The notes beneath the pieces were generated by a model, which had not been told where the DNA came from, made no database searches, and was given only the letters and a program-made list of their open reading frames with translations. This document shows, in pieces, positions 24,663-32,331 of a stretch of 32,331 nucleotides of DNA. The stretch lies in NCBI RefSeq assembly GCF_000337415.1, contig NZ_AOJD01000004.1, forward strand, positions 1 through 32,331, in the 5' to 3' direction. The position numbers and the translations under genes are program-made. The stretch's first letter is position 1. Each line of letters starts with the position of its first letter. This stretch comes from Halorubrum tebenquichense DSM 14210 (GTDB lineage Archaea; Halobacteriota; Halobacteria; Halobacteriales; Haloferacaceae).

Positions 24663-25265
24663 TCAGTCGCTCAGCAGCGACGAGGCCGCCCCGCCGATCG
24701 CGCCGAAGGCGGCGGGGTAGACCGCTCCCGCGAGGAGGGCGGCCGTCACGATGTCGGGGGCCACGCTCCCGTCGCCGACCGCGTACCGGAACAGGAAGGT
24801 CCCGATCAGCGCGAGCGGGAGGTAGCCGGCGAGGACGAACGCCCCGGCCCGCGCTCCGCCCGCGGGGGTGTCAGCGCCGGCGACCCGCCCGGCGACGACG
24901 CCGGCGGCGAGCAGGAGGACCGGCGGAACGACGAACAGGAACGACGCGCCCTCGGCCTGCGAGATCAGGTTCTGCGACTGCGTGCCGCCGAACACCGCGG
25001 GGATGACGGTGTCGACGAAGTGGGCGTTGTAGAACATCCACCCGGACACCTGCCACGCCGAGATGGGGTCGTTCCCGAACAGTTCGGCGAGGAAGTTGAG
25101 TCCCGACAGCCCCTCTTCGATCCGGCCGCTCTGCGTGAGGTAGACGGTCAGGTAGCCGAGGAGGTAGGCGGCGGCACCCGCGACCGCACCGCCGATCGCG
25201 TCTCGGGCGATACTCCGGTCCGAGCCTGTCGCTGCGGTCGGTCCGCCGGTCGCTGACGAGGACAT
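24663..25265 (-). CDS. Haloarchaeal multi-helix membrane protein of unknown function
   Basis: The 200-residue protein has an 18-residue polar N terminus, then about five hydrophobic segments (GGAVAGAAAYLLGYLTVYLT, the WMFYNAHFVDTVIPAVF region, FLFVVPPVLLLAAGVVAG, AGAFVLAGYLPLALIGTFLF and IVTAALLAGAVYPAAFGAIG). I recognise it only as a type of halobacterial transmembrane protein without assigned function. A TATA-like CTTACC (minus strand, about 25288-25294) sits at leaderless distance. It converges with the UPF0201 gene, with 36 nt between the stops. Confidence 0.82.
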   Translation of the reverse strand: MSSSATGGPTAATGSDRSIARDAIGGAVAGAAAYLLGYLTVYLTQSGRIEEGLSGLNFLAELFGNDPISAWQVSGWMFYNAHFVDTVIPAVFGGTQSQNLISQAEGASFLFVVPPVLLLAAGVVAGRVAGADTPAGGARAGAFVLAGYLPLALIGTFLFRYAVGDGSVAPDIVTAALLAGAVYPAAFGAIGGAASSLLSD

Positions 25266-25375
25266 GCGCTCGGTGTCGTTTCGGACACGGTAAGTGTCTG
25301 TCGGGTCGGTATCATCGCCCTACTTCGACGGGAGGGGAGTTCAGAATCCACTTCTCGCCGAAATCGACGTGCGGA

Positions 25376-25969
25376 TCACTCGGTCGCCGCTCGCCACTCC
25401 GCCTGCGAGATCGTGTACCGGACCTCGTCGTGGACGCTCCCGTCGGCGAACGCGAGGGCGTTCCGGAGGCGACCCTCGCGCCGCCCGCCGAGGCGGTCGA
25501 CGTACTCCTCGATCGCCCGCCGCGACGCCTCGTTGTCGGGGTGGTGGCTCACGGCGACGACGTCGAGGTCGAGGTCGTCGAACGCGACCCTCGCCAGCGC
25601 CGCGGCGCGCTCGCCGGAGTACCCCCGGCCCCAGAACCGCTTCCGGAGCCACACGCCGAGGTTCGCGGTGCGCCGGTCCCACTCGACGTCGAACCCGCCG
25701 AAGCCGGCGATCTCGCCCGCGCCGTCCTCGCCCTCGCGCGGTCGGATCACGTACGTCGCCGCCTCGCCGTCGTCGAAGCGCTCGCGGCCGCGTTCGAGGA
25801 ACTCCTGCGTCTCCTTTTTCGTCTCGTGGGGGTCCCACGTGACGTGCTCGGTCACCTCCTCGATGCCGGGGTCCGACGAGCAGATCCGGTAACACTCGTC
25901 GAGGTCGACCGCCTCGGGGCTCCGCGCCGCCAGTCGCAGTCGGTCCGTCTCGATTGTCTCGGGGAACAC
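25376..25969 (-). CDS. GNAT-family N-acetyltransferase (RimJ/RimL type)
   Basis: The 197-residue protein starts MFPETIETDRLRLAARSPE, the common opening of RimJ/RimL-like acetyltransferases, and contains the acetyl-CoA-binding region NLGVWLRKRFWGRGYSGERAAAL. VVAVSHHPDNEASRRAIEEYV follows, with Asn-x4-Ala near the C terminus. Such enzymes acetylate protein N termini, small molecules or antibiotics; the substrate is unknown. The GTG at 25969 is preferred to the upstream GTG at 26026 because a GTTTTT box (minus strand, about 25993-25998) lies 24-29 nt before it, and the protein then starts at the conserved strand. Confidence 0.88.
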   Translation of the reverse strand: MFPETIETDRLRLAARSPEAVDLDECYRICSSDPGIEEVTEHVTWDPHETKKETQEFLERGRERFDDGEAATYVIRPREGEDGAGEIAGFGGFDVEWDRRTANLGVWLRKRFWGRGYSGERAAALARVAFDDLDLDVVAVSHHPDNEASRRAIEEYVDRLGGRREGRLRNALAFADGSVHDEVRYTISQAEWRAATE

Positions 25970-26054
25970 GAACCGGGGATCGTCGCAGTCCGGAAAAACG
26001 CTACCGGCGACCTGCGACGGCGTCACACACCGGACGAACAGGGGGTTGGGGCCC

Positions 26055-27026
26055 TCACGCGTCGAGCGCGTCGCCGAGGTCGTCGCCCACGCTCGCGATC
26101 GCCTCCCGGGCGCGGTCGACCTCCTGCATCGTCATGAACCCGTGAACCATCGTCGGGTAGTTCTCGTAGCGGGTGGCGACTCCGTCCGCGACCAGTCGCT
26201 CCGCGTACGCCCTCCCGCCGTCTCGGAGCGGGTCGAACCCGGCGGTGAGGACGGTCGCGGGCGCGACGCCCGAGAGGTCGCCGGCGTTGATCGGGTCGGC
26301 GTACGGGTTCCGGCGGTGGATCTCGCTGCGGTAGTACGCCTCCGAGAACCACTCGATGTCCGCCCGCGTGAGGACTGTCCCGCCGTGTTCTCGGACCGAC
26401 TCCTGATCGGGGTCGACCCCGATCCCGGGGTAGAGGAGCGCCTGATGGGCGATCTCGGGGCCGTCGCGCTCGGCGGCCATCAGCGCGGTCACGGCCGCGA
26501 GGGTGCCCCCGGCGGAGTCGCCCGCGACCGCGACGTCGCCGGTGCCGCGGAGCCGGCCCGGCGCGGCCGCGGCCCACTCGACGGCGGCGTAGGCGTCCTC
26601 GACCGCGGCCGGGAACGGGTTCTCTGGCGCGAGGCGGTACTCGACGGAGAGGACCGCACAGCCGCTCTCCCGCGTCAGGTGTCGGCAGAGCCACTCGTGG
26701 GTCCCGATGCTCCCGAGGACGAACCCGCCGCCGTGGAAGAAGACGACGGTCGGGAACGGCGGGTCGCCCGCGGGCAGATAGAGGCGGGCGTCAAGGTCGT
26801 CTGGCGACCCCCGACCGCCCGTGGCGCGCCGGCTCTCGTCGCCGGGACCGGGCACGGTCACCGACTCGGTCGCGCCGACGCTCGGCGGGTTTCGGTTCTG
26901 AAGCCGCGTCAGCGGTCGAGTCAGGAGTCGGAGCAGTTTCAGCCGGTAGCGTCCGTGGGGGAGCGGAATCCGCGACTGGCGGGCCGCGGCCCGCTTCGCT
27001 TGGGGGTCGATCTGGTCGGCGCTCAC
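26055..27026 (-). CDS. Alpha/beta hydrolase, hormone-sensitive-lipase (esterase) family
   Basis: The 323-residue protein has the oxyanion-hole motif HGGGFVLG (98-105), the nucleophile Ser171 in GDSAGG, Asp265 (GFDPLRD) and His295 (VHGF), the complete catalytic set of HSL-type carboxylesterases. An extra, low-complexity linker at about 58-78 (GPGDESRRATGGRGSPDD) precedes the core. The enzyme probably hydrolyses short-chain esters in the cytoplasm. The GTG start at 27026 gives a basic N-terminal helix region; no clear promoter box is visible. The downstream GNAT gene has its own box, so an operon is doubtful. Confidence 0.9.
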   Translation of the reverse strand: MSADQIDPQAKRAAARQSRIPLPHGRYRLKLLRLLTRPLTRLQNRNPPSVGATESVTVPGPGDESRRATGGRGSPDDLDARLYLPAGDPPFPTVVFFHGGGFVLGSIGTHEWLCRHLTRESGCAVLSVEYRLAPENPFPAAVEDAYAAVEWAAAAPGRLRGTGDVAVAGDSAGGTLAAVTALMAAERDGPEIAHQALLYPGIGVDPDQESVREHGGTVLTRADIEWFSEAYYRSEIHRRNPYADPINAGDLSGVAPATVLTAGFDPLRDGGRAYAERLVADGVATRYENYPTMVHGFMTMQEVDRAREAIASVGDDLGDALDA

Positions 27027-27099
27027 GCCGGGGGAGTCGTCGCCCCGCCGACAAGACGGTTGCGGCGGCTGCCGTCGGTTCCGGAGGTGACCGCCCCGC

Positions 27100-28020
27100 T
27101 CACCCGGTCACGCCGGCCGCCCGCAGCTCCTCGCGGATCGCGTCGCGTTTCACCAGTCCGAAGCCGACGCAGATGATGAGGAAGCCGGCGACCGTCGTGG
27201 GGGTGATCCCCTCGGCGAGGACGAGCCAGCCGACGACGGCCGCGAACACGGGCGCGACGTAGGAGACGAGGTTGATCTCGATCGGGCCGAGCCGGTCGAG
27301 CAGGTCGAAGTAGATGAGGAAGCCGATCCCGCTGGCGACGACAGAGAGGTAGCCCAAGGCGAGCAGCGACTCCGTCGTCCAGGCCGCGTCGGCGACGGAC
27401 TCGCCGAGTCCGAAAGCGAGCAGGTGCGTGAGGCCGGCCCCGAGGAGCATCGACCACGCCTCCATCGTCTCGATGGCGATGTCGGCGTCGGAGGCCCGGG
27501 AGAGGACGGAGCCGAGCGCGAACGAGGCGGCCGCGGCCAACACGAGCAGCTTCGAGACGGTGCCGCCGCCGGTCAGGTTCGCGGGGTCGGGGTTCGCGAG
27601 GACCACCGCCCCGACGAGCCCGATCCCGAGCCCGAGCGCGCCGACCGCGGTCAGCCGCTCCGCGGGCAGGAAGGCGCGCGCGAAGACGGTGGTCAAAAGC
27701 GGCGAGAGGCTGACGATGACGGCCGCGACGGCGCTCGTCACGGCGGGGTCGCTCTCGCCGACGAACAGGAACGCGTGGTAGGCGGCGATGATGAACACGG
27801 CCCCGGAGACGACCTCCAGCCACCCGTCCCGGCCGCGCGGGACCGGGTCGTCGACCGCGTACGCCGCGTAGGCCAGCATCACGACGCCCGCCACGTCGAA
27901 CCGGAACGCGGCGAACAGCACGGGCGGGAAGTACTCCAGCCCCGCGTTGATCGCGACGAACGCGGACCCCCACACGGCGGCGAGGACTAAAAACAGCGCG
28001 AGGTTTCTGAGACGGCTCAC
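27100..28020 (-). CDS. EamA/DMT-superfamily permease
   Basis: The 306-residue protein has about ten hydrophobic helices in two EamA repeats. The first contains LVLAAVWGSAFVAINAGLEY and RFDVAGVVML, the second FALGSVLSRASDADI and SYVAPVFAAVVGWLVLAEG. Members export metabolites or amino acids. The GTG at 28020 is preferred over TTG at 28047 because a CCTTTTGG box on the minus strand (about 28043-28050) fits leaderless spacing, and the resulting protein starts MSRLRNLALFLVL just before the first helix. It lies downstream of the ArsR-like regulator in the same direction, so that regulator could control it, but this is only context. Confidence 0.9.
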   Translation of the reverse strand: MSRLRNLALFLVLAAVWGSAFVAINAGLEYFPPVLFAAFRFDVAGVVMLAYAAYAVDDPVPRGRDGWLEVVSGAVFIIAAYHAFLFVGESDPAVTSAVAAVIVSLSPLLTTVFARAFLPAERLTAVGALGLGIGLVGAVVLANPDPANLTGGGTVSKLLVLAAAASFALGSVLSRASDADIAIETMEAWSMLLGAGLTHLLAFGLGESVADAAWTTESLLALGYLSVVASGIGFLIYFDLLDRLGPIEINLVSYVAPVFAAVVGWLVLAEGITPTTVAGFLIICVGFGLVKRDAIREELRAAGVTG

Positions 28021-28084
28021 GTCCGCCCTCTCCCGGCGGCCGGCCAAAAGGTTCCGGAAACGGTCAGGTTCGCTGCGATCGCCC

Positions 28085-28152
28085 GTCAGCGCACCCGATC
28101 TGTCAGCGCACCCGATCCGTCAGCGCACCCGATCCGTCAGCGCACCTGATAG
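28085..28152. repeat. Four-copy 17-bp tandem repeat across the regulator stop codon
   Basis: The unit GTCAGCGCACCCGATCC occurs four times in a row: 28085-28101 (one end mismatch), 28102-28118, 28119-28135 and a diverged copy at 28136-28152. The last copy encodes the final codons and the stop of the ArsR-like gene, and the others lie between it and the EamA promoter. Each unit carries an in-frame-shifted TGA because 17 is not a multiple of three. Confidence 0.9.
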
Positions 28153-28796
28153 CCGTCCGCGTCGCGGGCGACGACGCCCACGTCGGAGAGCCGGCGGAGG
28201 GCGTCGGCGACCGTCGACTCCCGCGCCCCGACCTCGTCGGCGACCGCCGCGGGTGTCCCGTCGGTCTCGATCACCGCGGCGATGACCGTCGCGAAGAAGC
28301 GGCTGTCGGCCTGCCCGCCCAGCCGCTCGTCGATCTCGGCGAGGGCGTCCTCGACGCGGCCCTGAACCCACCGCTGGGCGAGCGAGAGCTCGCGGTCGAG
28401 GTCCTGTAAGCGCGCGAACTCCTCCGCGAGCTCGGCGAGGTCGCCGGTCGTCCCCGAGCCGTCCGGAGCCTCGATCGAGAGGTGCGGGCACCGACCCGAC
28501 ATGTCGAGGCTGTTCTTCGCCGGGTACGCGCTCTTCGCGCCGAAGCCGTACGGCGAGACGCTCACCTCCAGCCGGAGGCTGCGCGCGATCCGGAAGTACT
28601 TGCGTCGCTGGTCGTCCGTCGTCGACTCGACGAGACCGGCCTCCTCCAGCTTCCGCAGGTGGTCGATAACCGCCTTCGGGCTCACGTCGAGGTACTCCGA
28701 GATCTCCGTGACGTAGCACGGCTTGGTGGAGAGAAGCCGGAGGATGCGCCGCCGGTTCTCGTTGCCTAAGAGATCGAGCAGTACCGCGGAGTCCAT
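28137..28796 (-). CDS. ArsR-like winged-helix transcriptional regulator with two HTH regions
   Basis: The 219-residue protein has an N-terminal winged helix (about 5-75: LLGNENRRRILRLLS, YVTEISEYLDVSPKAVIDHLRKLEEAGLVES) typical of ArsR-family regulators in haloarchaea. A middle section with SPYGFGAKSAYP and a Cys (GRCPHL) follows. A second helix-turn-helix-like C terminus covers about 150-219 (TPAAVADEVGARESTVADALRRLSDVGVV). The ATG at 28796 is preferred to the GTG at 28820 because the CTTTTAC box (about 28821-28828) is at leaderless distance. The ligand is unknown. Its last codons come from the terminal copy of a 17-bp repeat. Confidence 0.88.
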   Translation of the reverse strand: MDSAVLLDLLGNENRRRILRLLSTKPCYVTEISEYLDVSPKAVIDHLRKLEEAGLVESTTDDQRRKYFRIARSLRLEVSVSPYGFGAKSAYPAKNSLDMSGRCPHLSIEAPDGSGTTGDLAELAEEFARLQDLDRELSLAQRWVQGRVEDALAEIDERLGGQADSRFFATVIAAVIETDGTPAAVADEVGARESTVADALRRLSDVGVVARDADGYQVR

Positions 28797-28885
28797 TAAC
28801 GTATGGTTAGCTTCGGACACGTAAAAGGGTGACTTCCGCGATCGCCCTCGTCATCGACGGTCCCGTCGCCGTCCCGGAACTTCGA

Positions 28886-29020
28886 TCACGTCTCGTCGTC
28901 GGGGCCGTCGATCTCCTCCGGGCGTCCCAGCGAGACAGACACGTCGAACGGTCCGATGAACGCGAAGCCGAGCCTCGGGGCGTCGATGATCGCGTCGACG
29001 TTCTCGACGGCGGAGCGCGC
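28886..29020 (-). pseudogene. Decayed fragment of an HpcH/HpaI-type aldolase
   Basis: On the minus strand about 40 codons read AVENVDAIIDAPRLGFAFIG, then PFDVSVSLGRPEEIDGPDDET and a stop. This closely resembles the metal-binding/active-site region of HpcH/HpaI (2-oxo acid) aldolases, where the family has a VENVDEI helix followed by FIGPxDLSxSLG. The usual roughly 170 residues before it and 80-100 after it are missing, and no start codon or promoter fits. It sits in the gap between the divergent regulator and gpmI genes. A deletion remnant is the best reading. Confidence 0.7.
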
Positions 29021-29065
29021 GCACCGAGCCGAAGGGTAGTTACCCAGCGCGGAGAGACGGGGGGT

Positions 29066-30622
29066 ATGGAGACGGCACTCGTGATCCTGGACGGCTGGGG
29101 GCTCGGCGGCGGCGACGGAGAGCCGGTCGATCCCTCGGGACGACCGCCGGGCCGCGACGCGGTCGCGGCCGCCGACACGCCGACGTTCGACGACGCGACC
29201 GCCCGCGGGGCGGACGGCCGCCTCGTCGTTCACGGCCGCCGCGTCGGGCTCCCGGAGGGGCAGATGGGCAACTCGGAGGTCGGCCACCTGAACATCGGCG
29301 CGGGCCGGGTCGTCAAGCAGGCGTACACCCGGATCACGGACGCGCTCGCGGAGGGATCGCTGTCGGACAACGACGCCATCGCCGACGCGCTGGCGCACGC
29401 GGAGTCGACCGGCGGCCGGGTCCACTTCATGGGACTCGTCTCCGACGGCGGCGTCCACTCGGACGTCGAACACCTGCTCGCGCTGATCGACGCCGCCGCC
29501 GACGCGGGCGTGCCCGCGGTCTCTCACGCGTTCACCGACGGCCGGGACACGGCCCCGGAGATCGCCGACGAGTTCCTCGCCGACGTGACCGCGAAGGCGG
29601 ACGAGCGCGGGACCGGCCACGTCGCCACCGTCACGGGCCGGTACCACGCGATGGACCGCGACGAGAACTGGGAGCGGACCCGGAAGGCGTACGACGCCAT
29701 CGTCGAGCGCGAGGCTCCCCACCGAGCCGAGACGGCCGTCGAGGCCGCGACGGCGGGCCACGAGCGGGGCGAGACGGACGAGTTCGTCGAGCCGACGCTC
29801 GTCGACGACGGGCCCGCCCTCGCCGACGGCGACGCGGTGGTCTTCTTCAACTTCCGCGCGGACCGCGCCCGTCAGCTCGTCCGGATGCTCACCGGCACCC
29901 GGCCGGAGTGGGGCTTCGAGCTCGACCAGCCGGACCTCCGGCTGACGACGATGACCGAGTACGACGAGACGTTCGAGTTCCCGGTCGCGTTCCCGCCGCA
30001 GATCCCCGAGAACACGATCGGCGAGGTCGTCGCGGATGCCGACGGCACCCAGCTCCGGATCGCCGAGTCGGAGAAGTACCCCCACGTGACCTACTTCCTC
30101 AACGGCGGCCGCGAGGTGAAGTTCCCCGGCGAGCTCCGCGAGATCGTGGAGAGTCCCGACGTCTCCACGTACGACCAGCAGCCGGCGATGTCGGCCCCGG
30201 AACTCACCGACGAGGCGATCGGGATCATCGAGTCGGCGGACCCGGACCTGATGGTACTCAACTACGCGAACCCGGACATGGTGGGGCACACCGGCGACTT
30301 CGACGCGGCGGTCGCAGCCGTCGAGGCCGTCGACGCGCAGCTCGACCGGCTCCTCGACGCGGTCGCCGACGCGGGCGGGCACGCGGTCGTCACCGCGGAC
30401 CACGGCAACGCCGACGACATGGGGACCCCCGAGGACCCCCACACCGCCCACACGTTCAACCCGGTCCCGTTCGTCTACCTCTCGCCCGACGGCGACGACG
30501 GGGGCCGCGCGGTCCGCGAGGACGGGTCGCTCTGTGACATCGCGCCGACCCTGCTCGACCTGATGGACCGCGACCGGCCCGCCGAGATGACCGGCGAGCC
30601 GCTGTTGACGGATAAACGATAA
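29066..30622 (+). CDS. gpmI: 2,3-bisphosphoglycerate-independent phosphoglycerate mutase
   Basis: The 518-residue protein has the alkaline-phosphatase-superfamily layout of GpmI. Metal ligand Asp9 is in METALVILDGWG and the catalytic Ser70 in GQMGNSEVGHLNIGAGR. The phosphotransferase domain has SDGGVHSD, FTDGRDT, TGRYHAMDRDENWER and NFRADRARQL. The second metal cluster is formed by NPDMVGHTGDF, VVTADHGNADDM and HTAHTFNPVPFVY. It interconverts 3- and 2-phosphoglycerate in glycolysis and gluconeogenesis, and length is normal for the bacterial-type enzyme. The ATG at 29066 is chosen because a TAGTTAC box lies about 27 nt upstream, and the longer frame from 28829 reads through the aldolase remnant. 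Confidence 0.96.
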   Translation: METALVILDGWGLGGGDGEPVDPSGRPPGRDAVAAADTPTFDDATARGADGRLVVHGRRVGLPEGQMGNSEVGHLNIGAGRVVKQAYTRITDALAEGSLSDNDAIADALAHAESTGGRVHFMGLVSDGGVHSDVEHLLALIDAAADAGVPAVSHAFTDGRDTAPEIADEFLADVTAKADERGTGHVATVTGRYHAMDRDENWERTRKAYDAIVEREAPHRAETAVEAATAGHERGETDEFVEPTLVDDGPALADGDAVVFFNFRADRARQLVRMLTGTRPEWGFELDQPDLRLTTMTEYDETFEFPVAFPPQIPENTIGEVVADADGTQLRIAESEKYPHVTYFLNGGREVKFPGELREIVESPDVSTYDQQPAMSAPELTDEAIGIIESADPDLMVLNYANPDMVGHTGDFDAAVAAVEAVDAQLDRLLDAVADAGGHAVVTADHGNADDMGTPEDPHTAHTFNPVPFVYLSPDGDDGGRAVREDGSLCDIAPTLLDLMDRDRPAEMTGEPLLTDKR

Positions 30623-30685
30623 ACTCGGGATCGATTCCCGCCCGTTCCACGGCCTTTTATGTTCGGCAGCGTCGTGTGATCGACC

Positions 30686-31828
30686 ATGACAGACGACACG
30701 ACGCCGGTGATCGCGGCCGCCTACCGAACGCCGCAGGGACGCGAGGGCGGCGTCTACGAGGACGTCCGCAGCGAGGACCTCTCGACGAGGCTCATCGACC
30801 ACGCGCTCGACGAGACGGGGCTGACGAGCGACCACGTCGACGACCTGATGTGGGGCGTCGCCCAGCAGCGCACCGAGCAGGACAACAACGTCGCGCGCGT
30901 CATCGCGCTGCTCTCCGAGCTGGGCGAGTCGGTGCCCGCGACCTCGATCAACCGCTGGTGCGCCTCCTCGATGCAGGCGGTCATCTCGGCGTCGGACGCG
31001 ATCGCGGCGGGCAACCGCGACTGTATCATCGCGGGCGGCGTCGAGAACATGAGCCGCGTCCCGATGGACGGCGACTCCTACGAACACCTCCACCCGGAGC
31101 TGTCGGAGCGGTACAACATCTTCCAGCTCCAGATGGGGATGACCGCGGAGAAGGTCGCCGAGGAGTACGACGTGAGCCGCGAGGCCCAAGACGAGTACGC
31201 CGCCCGCAGCCATCAGCGCGCCGCCGAGGCGACCGAGTCCGGCCGCTTCGACGACGAGATCGTCCCCGTCGAGACCGACGAGGGCCTCGTCGAGGAAGAC
31301 GAGGGGATCCGCCCGGACACGACCGCCGAGAAGCTCGCCGGCCTGTCGCCCGCGTTCACAGGCGACGGCACGGTGACCGCGGGGAACTCCTCGCAGATCT
31401 CCGACGGCGCGTCGCTGACGGTCGTGACGAGCAAGGCGTTCGCCGAGGAGCACGGTCTCGACGTGCTCGCCGAGGTCGGCACGAACAACGTCGCGGGCGT
31501 CGACCCCACCGTGATGGGGATCGGGCCGGTGCCCGCGACCCGCGGCCTGCTCGACCGCGCCGGAACCGACATCGACGACTACGACCTGGTCGAACTCAAC
31601 GAGGCGTTCGCCTCCCAGTGCGAGTACGCCCGGCGCGAACTCGGCATCGACGAGGACATCTACAACGTCAACGGCGGTGCCATCGCGCTCGGCCACCCGC
31701 TCGGCGCGTCCGGCGCGCGCCTGCCCGTCACGCTCCTCCACGAGATGGAGAAGCGCGACGCCGAGCGCGGCCTCGCGACGCTCTGTGTCGGCTTCGGACA
31801 GGGAGCCGCGATCGAGTTCATCCGGTAA
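30686..31828 (+). CDS. Thiolase (acetyl-CoA C-acyltransferase)
   Basis: The 380-residue protein is a thiolase with the acyl-accepting Cys92 ([12 protein letters not shown]), the GGVENMS motif, NEAFASQ, His337 in [17 protein letters not shown] and the second catalytic Cys367 (CVGFGQGAA). These residues support degradative or biosynthetic thiolase chemistry (acyl-CoA + acetyl-CoA exchange), as in beta-oxidation or acetoacetyl-CoA formation; chain-length preference cannot be read. A CCTTTTATG box (about 30652-30660) is 26-33 nt before the ATG, so a leaderless start is expected. It is 63 nt after gpmI with its own promoter. No partner hydroxyacyl-CoA dehydrogenase lies in this window. Confidence 0.94.
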   Translation: MTDDTTPVIAAAYRTPQGREGGVYEDVRSEDLSTRLIDHALDETGLTSDHVDDLMWGVAQQRTEQDNNVARVIALLSELGESVPATSINRWCASSMQAVISASDAIAAGNRDCIIAGGVENMSRVPMDGDSYEHLHPELSERYNIFQLQMGMTAEKVAEEYDVSREAQDEYAARSHQRAAEATESGRFDDEIVPVETDEGLVEEDEGIRPDTTAEKLAGLSPAFTGDGTVTAGNSSQISDGASLTVVTSKAFAEEHGLDVLAEVGTNNVAGVDPTVMGIGPVPATRGLLDRAGTDIDDYDLVELNEAFASQCEYARRELGIDEDIYNVNGGAIALGHPLGASGARLPVTLLHEMEKRDAERGLATLCVGFGQGAAIEFIR

Positions 31829-31856
31829 CGGACTGCCCCGATCGACACCTTTCATC

Positions 31857-32109
31857 TGCGGTGGCGCGTGCCTGCGAGCGCCCGGTAGGGCGCGAGGAGC
31901 ACGCGCGGGGGACGCGGCGACCGAAGGGAGCCGCGAGGCTGGGGAGGCGTGAGGGCTGTGCGGTGTGGGGTGGGACTCGAAGGGGCGGCCGGGAGGACGA
32001 AGACGCGCGACGCAAGCACCGAAGGGAGTGAGCGAAGCGAACGACCGAGGAGCGCAGCGAGCGCATCGAGTCCTCCCGGCCGGGGCTTCGATGGTCTCAG
32101 TCGAAGAGC
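31857..32109. repeat. GC-rich, multi-hairpin intergenic repeat element
   Basis: The stretch contains no plausible gene but several good stems: GCGCGTGC (31864-31871) with GCACGCGC (31899-31906), enclosing GCGCCC-GGTA-GGGCGC (31878-31893); CGCGGC (31913-31918) with GCCGCG (31930-31935); and a long-range 13-bp pair CGGCCGGGAGGAC (31986-31998) with GTCCTCCCGGCCG (32070-32082). Between the last arms lies a run rich in GAGCGAAG-type triplets. It looks like a dispersed haloarchaeal intergenic repeat or a structured RNA; copy number elsewhere is unknown. Confidence 0.55.
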
Positions 32110-32270
32110 CAGTCACGCCAGAGAGGTCACGTCCAGTCTACGGCTCTCCACCAAACTCGGTCGTGTCGAACAGTCGTCTCACAGAGGAGGACGCCTCGAT
32201 CCGCCCGCTTTTTTTCGATCCGAATGGCTGAACTTTTCAGGGCGCTCTTGTGGCGGAGATTGTTGGTGAG
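32110..32270. other. Non-coding right-end spacer with T tract and small palindrome
   Basis: No gene is visible. The features are a T7 run at 32210-32216 that could end a plus-strand transcript, and a perfect palindrome CTGAA-CTT-TTCAG at 32228-32240 just after the stop of the minus-strand gene entering from the right. Confidence 0.4.
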
Positions 32271-32331
32271 TCATAGCGCAGTTTCGAGGATGGTTTTGAG
32301 TGCTTCTTTCCCCGGTTTTCGGAACACTTCA
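32271..32331 (-). CDS. C-terminal end of an unidentified minus-strand gene (cut by window edge)
   Basis: The frame enters from the right edge and reads EVFRKPGKEALKTILETAL followed by TGA at 32271-32273. The residues look like a real protein end (basic, helical), and the local base composition is lower in G+C than the core genes. This could be the end of an insertion-sequence transposase, which would fit the adjacent short palindrome and repeat-rich spacer, but 19 residues are too few to name a family. Confidence 0.45.
   Translation of the reverse strand, partial: EVFRKPGKEALKTILETAL

Noticed and set aside
28886..32116. A 1076-codon minus-strand open frame
   Set aside because: It is the antisense frame of gpmI and the thiolase, a G+C effect. 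Only its last ~40 codons, outside those genes, look like a real (decayed) protein.
31829..32200. RNase P RNA or SRP RNA gene at the right end
   Set aside because: The conserved cores (GAGGAAAGUC and ACAGAA for RNase P; the SRP GGAA/GCAGC loops) were not found despite the many stems.
31949..32269. 106-codon plus-strand open frame
   Set aside because: Composition is that of the hairpin repeat in translation (Arg, Ser, Gly), with no start signal, and it runs across the palindromes.
1..32331. CRISPR array
   Set aside because: No regularly spaced 30-37 nt repeats occur; the only tandem repeat is the 17-bp unit at 28085-28152 without spacers.

Overview
The window is chromosomal DNA from an extremely halophilic archaeon (class Halobacteria), most like Halorubrum. 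This rests on very high G+C, acidic proteins rich in Asp, Glu, Ala and Val, many leaderless genes with a TATA-like box about 26-29 nt before the start codon, and haloarchaeal marker genes: the tubulin-like CetZ1, a bacterioruberin carotenoid cluster, coenzyme F420 genes and a compact archaeal diadenylate cyclase. The genus is an inference; the class is close to certain.

Layout. 1-3583: thymidylate kinase (cut by the left edge), a CNNM/CorC-type membrane protein, a two-domain UspA protein and an NAD(P)-binding epimerase-like protein. 3698-6872: cetZ1, then cofC 18 nt downstream, then cofG; cofC and cofG belong to F420 synthesis. 6969-11695: an MscS-type channel, a MATE exporter on the minus strand, the overlapping thiamine salvage pair thiE-thiM, and a short-chain dehydrogenase on the minus strand. 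11830-15118: crtD-lyeJ-cruF, three genes joined by GTGA overlaps, which turn lycopene-derived carotenoids into bacterioruberin. 15241-18393: dacZ (c-di-AMP synthesis), a single-domain UspA, a metallo-beta-lactamase phosphodiesterase and moaA.

18394-19010 is an abrupt AT-rich patch with one orphan membrane-anchored protein. It lies directly at the 3' end of a tRNA-Arg(TCT) gene at 19027-19101, the usual target of integrases, so it looks like the remnant or edge of an integrated element. 19175-23283 (minus) is a two-gene operon of large exported proteins. The upstream gene has a TasA/DUF1102-like N-terminal domain and one amidotransferase-like domain. The downstream gene repeats that plan, then adds a staphylococcal-type nuclease with its catalytic residues, a second amidotransferase-like domain and a lamin-tail domain.

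23575-31828 returns to core genes: a coupled UPF0200/UPF0201 pair, a membrane protein, a GNAT acetyltransferase, an alpha/beta hydrolase, an EamA permease, an ArsR-like regulator whose 3' end lies in a 17-bp tandem repeat, a decayed HpcH/HpaI aldolase fragment, gpmI and a thiolase. The right end (31829-32331) is noncoding, strongly hairpin-forming DNA followed by the last 19 codons of a minus-strand gene entering from beyond the edge.

Two genes (the CorC-like gene and dacZ) share an unusual 5' arrangement. In each, the predicted transcript starts right at an ATG or GTG that opens a 16-18 codon mini-ORF, and that mini-ORF's stop overlaps the start codon of the main gene, which has its own Shine-Dalgarno site. 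These leader peptides, the exported nuclease operon and the tRNA-adjacent insert are the most interesting observations.
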